Source of the DNA: Thamnaconus septentrionalis
Lineage: Eukaryota > Chordata > Actinopteri > Tetraodontiformes > Monacanthidae
NCBI GenBank assembly: GCA_009823395.1
Contig: CM020515.1
Span: 11,428,989-11,492,988 of the forward strand
Length of the DNA: 64,000 nt
Direction of reading: 5' to 3'
Position numbers and translations under genes: made by a program. Positions 53,958 to 64,000 of the stretch are shown in pieces; positions within the stretch are counted from its first letter, which is position 1; the number at the start of each line of letters is the position of its first letter. The notes beneath the pieces were generated by a model that saw nothing but the letters and a program-made list of their open reading frames with translations, did no database searches and was not told where the DNA came from.

Positions 53958-54164
53958 AAAGAAATGTGTCATTTGATTTACAGTAAAAAGGATTCATCTT
54001 TTTATTACACAACATACATATGCACACAAGGTCGTACTCATGCCCGCGTCGACGTCAACAGTCCTGTTGTGTTGCATTAGGATAACTTAAGAAAACAAAA
54101 AACAAAGTTATGTTGTATAATTCCATCGAGGAAATTAACGCTTGACTTGCCGTCCTCGGAAACA

Positions 54165-54597
54165 AGTGTTGTAGTCAAGACCGAACCAACCAAGATCAGA
54201 GAGTGTCGCGATCGAGACAAGACCAAGACAAGACCAATGCTATATATCTAAGAAAAATAAGAAAACAGAAAAAAATTACCTGTTTTTTTTTTTTTTTTTT
54301 ATTTTTTTAATTCAAGTTTGCTTCTAAAATCGAACAGCAACATCTCATTTCAGCAAGGAATCTTTCCAAAACACAACTTTGCTTCATAAAATTAAAAAAT
54401 AAATTAACAATGAATAAGGGGTGTGTCACTCTGGATGTCACAAACGGAACGTAAAATGGCTCTATTCTTTTCTCTTATCTGTCATTGCAGTGTTGGCTGA
54501 GTCTTGATTAAAAATGCCTCAGAGTCTGAGACGAGACCGAGACCCTTAAAAAGTGGTCTCAAGACTAAGACCAATCTCGAGTACTGCAACACTACTT
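54165..54597. mobile_element. Non-autonomous DNA element between tbl3 and noxo1
   Basis: Left end AAGTGTTGTAGTCAAGACCG and right end CTCGAGTACTGCAACACTAC are inverted termini. Both sides carry 'gagacaagaccaagac'-type subrepeats characteristic of a fish MITE. A poly-T tract (about 54279–54300) lies inside. No transposase. Confidence 0.65.
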
Positions 54598-54701
54598 TCC
54601 AGTCCCGAGCAGCCAGTTTGTGCCCCTCATGTCCTCCAGCAGCTTTTTCCACTCTTGTCTTTTCAAGAAGTTTTGAGGAGTTTCCACCCCGGCGACGTCG
54701 C

Positions 54702-57306
54702 TCATTGGCTCAGTATCTCTGGTCTGGGCGTCGGCGAGTTCCTGGCGGCGTTCTTGCGGGTGATGGAGGTGCACCTGTTGTGGATCTCGTGCACACGGGG
54801 TCTGGGCGGCACCTTGGGCGTGGCGGGGCCCCTGTAGAGGTTGGGGTCGGAGACGCTGGGCATCATCCTGCCTTCCGGGCTGGTGGGGCTCAGGTGGTTG
54901 TTGGATGTTGGCATCGGCGTGTGGCAGAGGCGCGGCGGCGCCCGCTCGTCGTCGGAGAGGCGACGCAGATTGTAGATGGAGCTGGCGGTGGAGGAGCTGA
55001 AGTCGTCGCTCAGGCTGAAGTCGGTGCTGCCGCTCTCGAAGCTGCTGCGGTCGTCGTCGGTGGGGCTGCGGTGCTCGTCGTCCATCTCCACGGTGATGGC
55101 GGGCGGAACGATGTGGTTGGGAAGGGGAGGGGGGGTGGGTCTGGCGGCGACGGGCGGCGCGGGGGGGCTGGCTCGGGAGACGGCGGTGGATGGTTCCAGC
55201 ATGATGTTGAGGGAGCGGGACCTCCGGCGGCTGTCGGCCTGCAGCGGCGAGGGCGACGGCGAACTGGAGGTGGGCAGCTGGAGCAGGTTGCCCTTCGAGT
55301 GGCTCAGCAGGTGGGACTGCTGCAGCTGCAAGGTGGGGGAGGGGGAGGGAAAGGGGGATGGGGAGCGGCTGGCCGTCAGCCGGAGGTGAGGGTAGTTGTA
55401 GGGCTGCAGGTGCATGGCCGGGATGTAACCCACTTTGCCGTTGTTTCTGAAAAACGCAAACGGGACAACTTGTAAAACGTGAATCTGAGGCGTGCGAATT
55501 TGGCTTCATATGATGCATGTGACCTTTAAACCAGAAACACAAGTGCTGACATTCGTTCCGATGCCACATCGCATTCTTTTCACGCGATCAAGTCATGCGA
55601 TAGCCAAACTCTGTGGCTTTCGACATGCCCTGCACTGCCAGTTTGTGTTTATCTGCCTTGCGGTTGCCTTGCGGTTGCGGGTTTGGAGGACGTTGCGCAC
55701 CTGATGAGCCACCAGCCGTTCTCAGACTTCTGCAGGACCTCCACCACCGAGCCCATGTTCACGCTTATCTCGTCGCTTTTGGAGGCCGTGTAGCTCTTGA
55801 CCGCCGTGTACGACATCCCTGAGGGGGGTTTTCAAGAACACGCTTTCAAACAATTCATCATGTTGGTGCTGATCAACGGCCGACGGCGACTCAACACTCA
55901 CCTCCATCAAAAGCAGCATCTGTTTCATCTTCGGCCCCGTCGTCGTCGTCCATCTTCTCCAGGTAGGGGGCGGGGAACCAGGCCATCCGCTTGTCCTCCT
56001 TCTCCACCAGCCACCAGCCTGAGTGGAGCACAGTTGCGGGTCAGTCAGGGGACCCCAACCGGGGGTCCGACCAACCGACTGCCGGTAACCAGGCTTCTCA
56101 CACACCTGCTTTGTCTTTGATGAGCACGTCCACCTTCTCGTCCAAGTTTACTTTGAAGGGTTTGTTCTTGGTGTCTTTGGTTTCGTACGTGGCCACGCAC
56201 CTGTACGTCTCGGTGACGAACGGGCTGGTCACGTTCCCGTTGCTGTGTCCGGCCTTCACGTCGTCTTCCGATGGCATGATCATGATGCTAACAAGGGGAG
56301 AAGCAGGTTATTAGTTGCCTGAACACTCTCTCATTGTCATCATACGGCATTGTCCCCATTCGAATGCTCGTAACTGAAGAAATCTTGGTTAATCCTGAGT
56401 AGGAAGACAAAATAGTCTTTGAAAATATGATCTAATAGCCTTATGTGACATCTAAACGGGTTTATTGGCATGAGATGGATATAAAACGCAGGTAGGTGGT
56501 AAGTAAGTGTTTCAACACTAGCAGCAGTAGCCCAGAGGATGGATCTGGGAATTCTCTGAGGAGCAATAAGCTTTTTAACACGTCACAATGGCTGCCTACC
56601 CGTTCTTGTTGAACTCTGGCTGCAGGTCTTGGTCAATGGGATGGAAGAACCGAACGAGCTCCGCAGACTGACCGACCCGCGCGTCGCTGCTCAGAAGCTT
56701 GTCGCAGTATTTCTGCAGGAACTTGAGGCGGTAAAGATCCTTGGCAGGGCCCTTCTTCCTCTTGCTGCGATTCTTCATCGTCTTGTCTGAAGGAATTCAA
56801 TTAAAACCCAATCACAACGCGGGAGGAAACGGAGGACGCGTCGAGCCTGAACCCAGTCGGCTTGGATTTTTACGCACCGTGGCGCGCAATTACGCCCACG
56901 TACCTCTGAATCTGGGGATGATTCTGTCGGACTTTTTCAACCTGCTGGCGGGCGGGAACGCTTTCTTCATTTGTTTCTGCAAACGAGGCGACACCGTGCG
57001 CGTTATAAAAGAAAACAAAAACGTGACGTCATGCGCACAACCAGCAGGGGGAAAAAATAACTCACATGCATTTTTTAAAGTCCCGCAGCGTCCTGTAAAT
57101 CACGATATCATTCTGATCCGACCAAAGCACGGAGACCACGTACAGCTGGAAGAGAAGCAGGCGGATTTTACCGGTGGGAGTAAAAAATAAAATAAAAATA
57201 AAAATACATAGGTGGAATTAATGGGGTCGTCTGTGCTTACTTTGCTCTTGCCCTTGTGCAGCACTCCGACCATCCGGACACTCAGAGGATACCGCTGCTC
57301 CTCCAT
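54702..57306 (-). CDS. noxo1: NADPH oxidase organizer 1, carrying a 1-nt frame disruption
   Basis: Eight exons, minus strand: 57306–57241, 57145–57066, 56976–56904, 56786–56600, 56287–56106, 56018–55902, 55818–55701, 55446–54702. Together they give a PX domain ([25 protein letters not shown] … SDRIIPRFR … [10 protein letters not shown]), two SH3 domains ([13 protein letters not shown] … [40 protein letters not shown] … [16 protein letters not shown]) and a Pro/Ser-rich tail. This is the NOXO1 layout: PX binds phosphoinositides and the SH3 pair binds p22phox to activate NOX1/NOX3. Exon lengths sum to 1568 nt, one short of a codon multiple. In exon 2 the A-run before TGCAT has six A where the family motif needs seven. 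Intact, it would be 522 residues. A sequencing or assembly error is as likely as a real mutation. Confidence 0.9.
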
Positions 57307-57309
57307 GAT

Positions 57310-59075
57310 GTCAGCGACTCCGACAAAAAACGTTTGGCTGCGAGACTGACCGCGGGAGGATGAATTTGTACTCACCTGCTGGGGCGGGGCGTCGCGGTGA
57401 CGTCGCCCACCTGAGGCGTAAAAAAATGTCGTCACGTGCAGGAAAGTCCGACATTGCTCCACATCATGTAACTGTATTGCATCGACACATAATAGTCCAC
57501 ATACCGATGATCTGTCATGTAATTTTTTTTATTTTTTTTTTACAATGGGCCGCACCAGCGACGTCGATTAGGTTTTACGCTCGGCGGGTTTATGTTTTGT
57601 TTTTTGCGCCCGAAAATTCCAATTTCCTGGTTTGACACATCAATGCACGAGTCAACCGGGCGCTCCATGAAGCTGTCTGGCATCGTTCCCACAAGACATT
57701 TTTTAAGAAGTGCTTTAACTTGAAAATATTGTTTTGAAAACAGAATTATGCAATATGTTCAAACTAATGACATGTTGGTAGAGTACATGTATTTTTAAAA
57801 GCAACGTAATGAAGGAATTCCCTTCATTATGCTAAATTTATGGGAAACATATTTGGGATATAAATAGTTACATTTTTAGATTTTCTTTTTAGTCTAAAAT
57901 TATAATAAACACCAGTGTGTGCGTGTGTCTGTTTTTTAGGCTCCTCATAATGTTGTTTTAAATTCAGGATTGTTTAATATTAGTATTAGACATAATATGA
58001 TTCAAATAACATGATCACAACATGATACAGGTAGTGACGTTAAAGGGCTTTTGAATAGCAGGTTCCAACGAGAAAACTTGTCACATCTTTTTTCATCATA
58101 TTTTATCCACTGAAACTCTGACAGTTGAACAACTCAATTCGATCGCATGAGACGACGAATAACAACAAAAGTAAGTTATTTCATGACAAAAGTGTGATTA
58201 ATTATCTGATGCGCGCCCTAGTTGTCATACATGCAGACACAACTGTCTAATCATTGAAAGCAGATCCATGTTCTGCTTCCAAATTCATGATGATGAATTA
58301 TGATGAATGACAAATGATGTTCATTTCGAGTGCAACTTGTTTTGTACCTTCAGTGACACAGCTCACGTTTCTGTCTTGAGTTTCTTTAGACTCACAACGG
58401 AGTTGCCGACAGATCCCTGAAAATATCTCTACCTGGGCCTTTCCATGGTCTAAAAGTAAAGGGAGCACCACGAGCCGCTCACCTGGTAATTATTATTACC
58501 GCCTAACTCGATTTTAATTTTGGATCGGGGTAATTGGAGCAGAATAACAGGTTCAGTAAATTGCCTTTCCACCTTCACAGCTTTCTGCTGAGATCATAAA
58601 AGGTAACGGACATTGCCCTGCACGAGCCAGTCGAGAGATTTTTGCCTGTGGTTTGGGATTGTGTTTATTTCACGATGACTGGAGATAAATGACAGCGGTT
58701 GCAGATTTCTCTGACTGAAGCAACGGAGGAGGGAGTAGGAGGAGGAGCCTGTAAGGGAGGTCTCGGAGCAGGTTTTACATGTCAGTCCGACTCTGGCTGG
58801 GTCACGTGGCTCATTCATCAGACACTGTTAGCAGAAACTATGTGGGCAAGCATGTAGTTTTGGCAGTTTTCCAGGTTAATCATAAACCTGATGTACGGGA
58901 AGAGCCAAAAGGAATTAGCCATCACCGTTGTCTGCTGCATCATGTCTGCTACAACTCTTCCTTAAACCATGAATGGCCAGATTAGGTGTCTCAACTAGCT
59001 CACAACTGGAACTAACACATTGCAGTTGCACTACTGACCTCTGGTGTTGACAGGCTGCAATCTGTCAAAACAAAT
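57310..59075. other. Gene-free interval upstream of noxo1
   Basis: The first ~200 bp should include the noxo1 promoter. Beyond that I see only AT-rich sequence without exons, RNA genes or clear repeats. Confidence 0.45.
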
Positions 59076-59161
59076 CTCTAAACCAGTGGTTCTCAAACTT
59101 TCTCTGTCACGCCCCACCTTGGAGGAAGAAAATTTTTCATGCCCCCCAAAAAACATATTTG

Positions 59162-59282
59162 GGGCTAGAAGCCACAAATTTAACATGGCTGTGTCTTGAG
59201 GGATCCCGATGAACCTGCAAGTGGCCCCATGTCTCGAGGACAAAGTTGACTTTTCACCCCATTGACTTGCATGGCATTAGGG
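59162..59282 (+). repeat. ~125-bp repeat unit, copy 1
   Basis: Matches 59350–59479 and 11567–11691 almost base for base from GGGCTAGAAGCC to ACTTGCATGGCATTAG. Confidence 0.9.
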
Positions 59283-59349
59283 TTAGCGATAACGCTGGAA
59301 TTAGTGTTAGGGTTAGGGTTAGTGCTGGAATTAGGGTTAGGGTTTCGGG
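59283..59349 (+). repeat. Interstitial telomere-like repeats
   Basis: Several TTAGGG/GTTAGGG units interspersed with 'gctggaatta' spacers, lying between the two copies of the ~125-bp unit. Confidence 0.85.
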
Positions 59350-59479
59350 GTTCCTCATGGGCTAGAAGCCCCAAATTTGACGTGGCTGTGTCTTGAAGGA
59401 TCCCGATGAACCTGCAAGTGGCCCCATGTCTCTAGGACAAAGTTGACTTTTCACCCCATAGACTTGCATGGCATTAGGG
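59350..59479 (+). repeat. ~125-bp repeat unit, copy 2
   Basis: Second copy, starting TTCCTCATGGGCTAGAAGCC like the one at 11567. It abuts the internal copy of the hAT head at 59480. Confidence 0.9.
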
Positions 59480-59749
59480 CAGTGGTTCTCAAACTTTCTC
59501 TGTCACGCCCCACCTTGGAGGAAGAAAATTTTTCATGCATCTTCTTTTTTTTTATCATGAACATTCATTTCACTTTTCTCTTCATTTATGAAATCATTTA
59601 TTTAGTACAAATAAACAACTTTAGCAAATCACTCTTTGTGATATCAAATCCTGAACATTACTTTTTGCACAAGAATACTCCTTTCATTTTGCTGCTGTGC
59701 AAATAACTTTTTTTGGCAAACCACTTTGAGAAACACTGCTCTAAACACA

Positions 59750-61150
59750 TCTGTAGAAAACTACAGATGTGTCTCCAAAATGGGTAATTTGTACTGGATT
59801 TTTTACTTTTTATAAATTATTAAGACGAGGCACAACCATCAGTCCGCAAAGCCAGGCCAGGAAGTCAGGCTCAGGACTCAACTTTGTGGTCAAGTTTGGT
59901 TTTCCACGCTGGAACTGATTATCTGCAGGAAACAATACTCGGCAAACATTAGTTTTTTTTTTGCTTTGTTTTTCTTAAATCACATCTCACCCTTTTATTT
60001 CTCCTCACACAGAGTCTTCTTACATCTTCCCATAAACATTGTTTTTTTATGTCGTTGTTTTCTTTTGATCAACAAGAAAATCTTTTTTTCAGTCTCTTGC
60101 ATACTTCCTTTCAAAATAAGAGCGACAGTAGGCATTTAAAACTGTAAGGCAACAAGTTTTCATTAGAGCAGCACAGGAAATTCCAGGTCTTCCTTCCTCA
60201 TTTTTCCACTCCTGGATTCCATGAGCCATAAACATTTCTTCATTTTAAAATATGATTTTAAATTGTACGAGCGGAACACACAAACTTATTTATGTGAAAC
60301 ACTGTTTTAATCCCCCTGCTTTATTAAAGCCACACTTGACCGCTTCCAAAGATGTAAAATAATACAGATTAATTGTAACCACAAGCTGAATTAATGATTA
60401 ATTTTACTCCACTAACTCTGTCTTTTGACATTCCTGCAGTTAATGTTTGTGTGTTTCTGGTTCCTGATTCCTCTTATGTGACAAACATCCATTGAAATCG
60501 GTCGTCACATCTGCAATTGCATATCATAATCTTTAAAAAGAAAAAAAAAAAGTGTCGGGCATATTTCCATTCCAGATTGGTCTCTACTAGAGACATAACT
60601 AGTCAACTCTGGTGGTCACATTCTCTGAAATAAAATGAGCAATTTTAGGCAATACCCTCGCCATCAAACTCTGCAATCATTACTTTAGAGGCATTAGATT
60701 GACACTGAAAAAAATTCAATAACTTGGTATGCAAAGATTAAACAAAAAAGAATTAAATTGAAATTTAACCCATCTCACAACCAGGGACCTTTGTCCTTCA
60801 TAATTATTAACGTAACACACACACACACAAAAAAAAGGCAAAAAAGGAACAGGACAACACTTTAAAAGCAGCATTCTAGATATTTTTCAGATGTGTTCCA
60901 CTGCTTCCAACTCTTGCAGACCTCTCAGTCTTTCAACTCTTCTCTCCCTCTCTCTCCTCCCTCCTTTCAGGCCAGTTTTCAGCTTTGCCAGCAGTGTTTG
61001 AGTTCATGTTGACTCCCGCACAGCGAAGAAAAATGTCTGAACTCCTGCCGTGACACAACCCGATGTCGCGCCCCTCGTCGCCATTTTAATCACAAGTCCC
61101 AGGACAGCGAGGACCTTCCCCTCCTTGAAGAGATGCTTGGGTGTGTGCCT
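59750..61150. other. Gene-free interval, partly gid4 3' UTR
   Basis: No exon seen. The gid4 3' UTR must begin at 61153 and extend leftward; a minus-strand AATAAA near 60320 is a candidate end, which would give a UTR of over 800 nt. Otherwise AT-rich single-copy-looking sequence. Confidence 0.4.
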
Positions 61151-61153
61151 TCG

Positions 61154-63764
61154 TCACCGAAACTCATATATAGGTATACTGCGCTCTCTGACGTTGTTTA
61201 AAATGAGGGACTGGTACCTGCAAAAAGCAACAACAACAAAAAAAACCCCGCTATTAGAGGCACGTCTGGGATCTTTCAGGACATACTTTGACTCGAGAGT
61301 TTACCATTCTGAGCTCCTGTGGTAGTAGTACCCCTCGATCGTAGCTGTGGACTTCTGGAAACAGATGTAATAGAAGCCAGCAAAGGAGGCTCCGCTGATG
61401 TCTTTGATGGTGTGGTCTGGGACCAGGAACTGTTCCTTTTGCAACCGGAAGACAGAGTGGAGCTGTCAGGAGAGGAGGCTTGGGCAGATGAAAGGAACAG
61501 ACGGGGTCAGCTTGAGGTCAGCTCACCTTCCACCTCATGAAGACGTAGTCGCTGCGGTCCAGCTCCTCGTAGTCAAAGTCATCCGAGTTGAAGCTTTTGG
61601 CGTACTTGCAAAATGGCTTGAACTTACCCTGCAAAGAGGTGATTCAGTCGTAGAGAAAACAGGCACACGACAATTGTCTTCTATCTGTCAAGAGGCCCCT
61701 TTGTGATGTCATAAAAGGCAAAAAAATCTCTCTCCAGGAATGAAAAATCTCAGTTGCATAACGCGTTATGGATTCCATTTAATTAATCGCGATTAATGTG
61801 TTAACATTGACAGCCCTAGTAGTAATACTGCAACAATACTGCATTTACATATTTTGCATTGGTCATCGGTTCCCTGTGCATGCGGCCAAAGCATCCATTT
61901 CCACCTGCTCTGCAAAAATTGCGTCGCCAGTTGTCACTGTACGTGCTACACGAGGTCTGGGAGACGCACTCAAGAGGACTTTAAACCATCCTGACACGCG
62001 GCGGCGGCACGCCCGTTTCACCGTTTCTGCACTCACAGAGTGGACAAAACAGCTCGTACCCAGTGCTTTCTGTCCACGTCTTCGTCCGCGTCCCACTTCC
62101 TGGTTAGAAACGGCCGCTTCCGACTGATTATTTCGCCGGCGAAGAACGTCGTGAGTGTTGGATACTCCTGCGGCACAGAGGAAGTGAAAGAGACAGGTGA
62201 ATTAATGCGTGAGTGGCAATGCAAAGTCGCTCGTGTCAAACGGTGGCTTAAAGCCAGGTGGGCATTCCGTGCAGCAGCACGCGCACGTGTCAGGAGAAGA
62301 TATTACAGCAAACCCGATTTCAACTTCTGAGCTCAAACTGGGGCCCCTCCTTACAGTGTGAGCGCCAAACCGACCTGCAGCTACTCGTCTTTCATTCCAC
62401 CATGGCGCAGTTTAAAGTTCACTTTTAGCCTTCGGCTGACCTCCTGCGCGTTGCATAACATAACAAGTGTACAGCTGACACACTTAGGCCTCTCTAAATG
62501 CAGCCTCTCCCGATTTCTCTCACACTTTCAGGGCAGTTGTCAAGCTGTCTGCACCCTCTAAGTGATAAGCAGGGGACTTGGGGACTTGGGGACTTGGGTC
62601 CTCCGTGTGACCTGGTTTCACACCGTACCTCAGTCAGACCTTTGATTTTCAGATATCCACACAGGTAGGAGTCCTCAACGGTCACATTCTGCAGAGGACA
62701 AACAGACAAAAATAAATATATAAATACGAGTGGGCGACGTGGTTTTGATGTCATTTTGAAAAGACTTATTTAGCACAGGTAGAAAATAAAGTACAAAAAC
62801 TTTGTGACTGTACTCAAGTAGATTTTCAAGGTATCTGTACCTTACTTTGAGTATTTCTTCTTACTTTTACTCTTTTGATATTTCTACCCAAATATCTGTA
62901 CTTTCTCAATCCTACATTGAAAAACATGCTTTGTACTTTTGCATTATTATTAATTTTTTTTAAGATACACATTTTGTGAAAAACAACTCACTTATTAATA
63001 TTATTTTTGGTAGGTGTTGTGTAAAGTGGAGCTATTTCAACTACACTGTTGTCTAGCTAAATATAAACATGGATCATATTTTGAAGGGAGATTATTTTTA
63101 GGGTACCTCCGCTTATCAACAAAGGTATTGTTACATTAATTAAAAAAGAAATACGTATTTATAATTTTTTACATTCCAGAACCGATACTTTATTACTTTT
63201 ACTTAAGTAGACTAGAATATGGATACTTTTGCCACCTTGTATGAATTAGGCTAATATATGCAGATACCGGTGTTAAAAAGAAGACACTTGCAAATTAGCG
63301 TCACGCGTTCAAAAAGACACAAGAATAATGGGTTTCAATATTGGAGGGGCAAGCAAAACACGGGCTAAAACTATTTTCTTAGAGAGAGAGAGAGAGAGAG
63401 AGAGAGTGAGAACTGGTTTATAATTAGGTCAGCGTGTCAGTGCTGAATGACAGTCGGTAAACGGGAAACTCTCCCAGGGACACCGCCAGCTGCCAAGGCG
63501 TTAGCAGCCAAAATTCCAAACACGTAAATCACAGCAAACGCAATTTATTACCTGCAGCACGACCTCGACGTCATAGGAGCTGCCTTTGCTCTTCTGGTAG
63601 CCCTGGTACCGTGAGCCGCTGTACAGCGGCGACGTGGCCACCCCGGGCTGCCGTGTGTTGATCGGGCCCGGCGGAACGAGGCTAGCCGAGGACTCGCAGG
63701 CCGAGCCGGCGGAGCTGCTGCTTCTTCTTCCGCCGCCGCCGCCGCACTCTGCTGGGACAGGCAT
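61154..63764 (-). CDS. gid4: GID4, substrate receptor of the GID/CTLH E3 ligase
   Basis: Six exons, minus strand: 63764–63552, 62688–62629, 62167–62060, 61628–61527, 61435–61305, 61217–61154. Total 678 nt, 225 residues. The sequence follows vertebrate GID4 closely: [125 protein letters not shown] and the C-terminal IPIYEFR. GID4 forms a beta-barrel that binds N-terminal proline degrons and brings them to the CTLH ligase. The start is the first ATG of the open frame, giving a Gly/Ser-rich N-terminus without the longer extension seen in human. Upstream the frame stays open but has no ATG. Confidence 0.96.
61690..61830. mobile_element. DNA-transposon fragment in a gid4 intron
   Basis: 'Aacgcgttatgg…ttaatcgcgattaatgtgttaac…gacagccctagta' is the terminal part of a fish DNA-transposon family ending in (TA)GGGCTGTCAA. 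Only one end is present. Confidence 0.55.
62762..63240. mobile_element. Probable MITE in gid4 intron 1
   Basis: 'Tgtactcaagtagattttca' near one end and 'cttttacttaagtagactag' near the other form inverted motifs, with many internal 'tacttttac' words. This is a composition well known from fish MITEs. Boundaries approximate; no coding capacity. Confidence 0.55.
63381..63406. repeat. (AG)n microsatellite in gid4 intron 1
   Basis: AG run of 13 units. Confidence 0.92.
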
Positions 63765-64000
63765 GACGCTAAACGCTGCTGAAGTGGCCGCGTCAGTAAC
63801 GGTTATGAAAGTTGCGAGCCGAGCGCAAAAACGGCTGAAGCGAACCGGGTCAGCGCCCAGCTGCGGAGGAGGCTGACGGTGCCCACTCAGCACGGCAGCA
63901 ACAGCAGCAGCGCGTCGCCTCCAGGCAGCTCCCAAACTTTACTTTCTCACTTTCGCGGGCGGTTTCACGGACTTTCTCGCGAGAAGTTGCGTGACGTGTC
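63765..64000 (-). promoter_or_regulatory. gid4: gid4 5' UTR and promoter region
   Basis: GC- and CpG-rich sequence upstream of the gid4 ATG, ending in 'tttcgcgggcggtttcac' and 'tctcgcgagaagttgcgtgacgt'. TCTCGCGAGA (63976–63985) is the palindromic ZBTB33/Kaiso-type element found in many CpG-island promoters. No TATA box seen. The transcription start is not defined. Confidence 0.65.

Larger units (their letters stand above)
59084..59738. mobile_element. Composite hAT-type element with duplicated head and captured repeat
   Basis: Begins CAGTGGTTCTCAAACTTTC and ends CCACTTTGAGAAACACTG. A perfect 8-bp duplication CTCTAAAC flanks it at 59076–59083 and 59739–59746, as expected for hAT. The first ~65 bp of the element recur inside at 59480–59540. 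Between the two heads lie two copies of the ~125-bp unit also found at 11567, separated by TTAGGG-type repeats. No transposase. Confidence 0.85.

Noticed and set aside
54504..55475. 323-codon open frame on the plus strand
   Set aside because: It is antisense to the last noxo1 exon. GC-rich Pro/Ser codons on the minus strand leave the reverse frames open. It has no domain and no splice support.

Overview
The window is vertebrate nuclear DNA, most likely from a percomorph-type teleost fish. The genes are intron-rich with short GT–AG introns. The intergenic DNA is full of (CA)n microsatellites and small non-autonomous DNA transposons whose ends look like those common in fish genomes. Every gene was rebuilt by reading exons across splice sites. 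For all but one, the exon lengths sum to an exact multiple of three. The exception is noxo1, which is short by one base in an A-run.

Layout. 1–11 kb: microsatellite-rich non-coding DNA, plus a single candidate first coding exon on the minus strand at about 10.95 kb whose gene would run off the left edge. 11–19 kb: no gene seen, repeats only. 19.2–20.1 kb: a small SMIM10-like membrane protein (-). 21.8–31.4 kb: tex2 (+), an SMP-domain lipid-transfer protein. 32–34.7 kb: rpl3l (-). 35.5–36.8 kb: ndufb10 (+). 38.1–40.0 kb: rps2 (-), with an H/ACA snoRNA in an intron. 40.8–42.3 kb: rnf151 (-). 42.96–53.6 kb: tbl3/UTP13 (+). 54.7–57.3 kb: noxo1 (-). 57.3–61.1 kb: no gene, but a composite hAT-type element. 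61.15–63.8 kb: gid4 (-).

rpl3l–ndufb10–rps2–rnf151–tbl3–noxo1 is the same gene order as human 16p13.3. Here it is flanked by tex2 and gid4, whose human counterparts are on chromosome 17. The genes are not an operon. Several share themes: ribosomal protein genes (rpl3l, rps2), ribosome assembly (tbl3 in the small-subunit processome and a pseudouridylation-guide-type snoRNA in rps2), respiratory complex I (ndufb10), an NADPH-oxidase organiser (noxo1) and ubiquitin-ligase parts (rnf151, gid4).

The observations most worth a second look are the noxo1 single-base frameshift, the intronic snoRNA, a perfect 19-bp hairpin inside tex2, an apparently undescribed dispersed repeat family in introns, and a hAT element carrying a doubled ~125-bp unit separated by telomere-like TTAGGG repeats. 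No bacterial, viral or CRISPR-like system was found.
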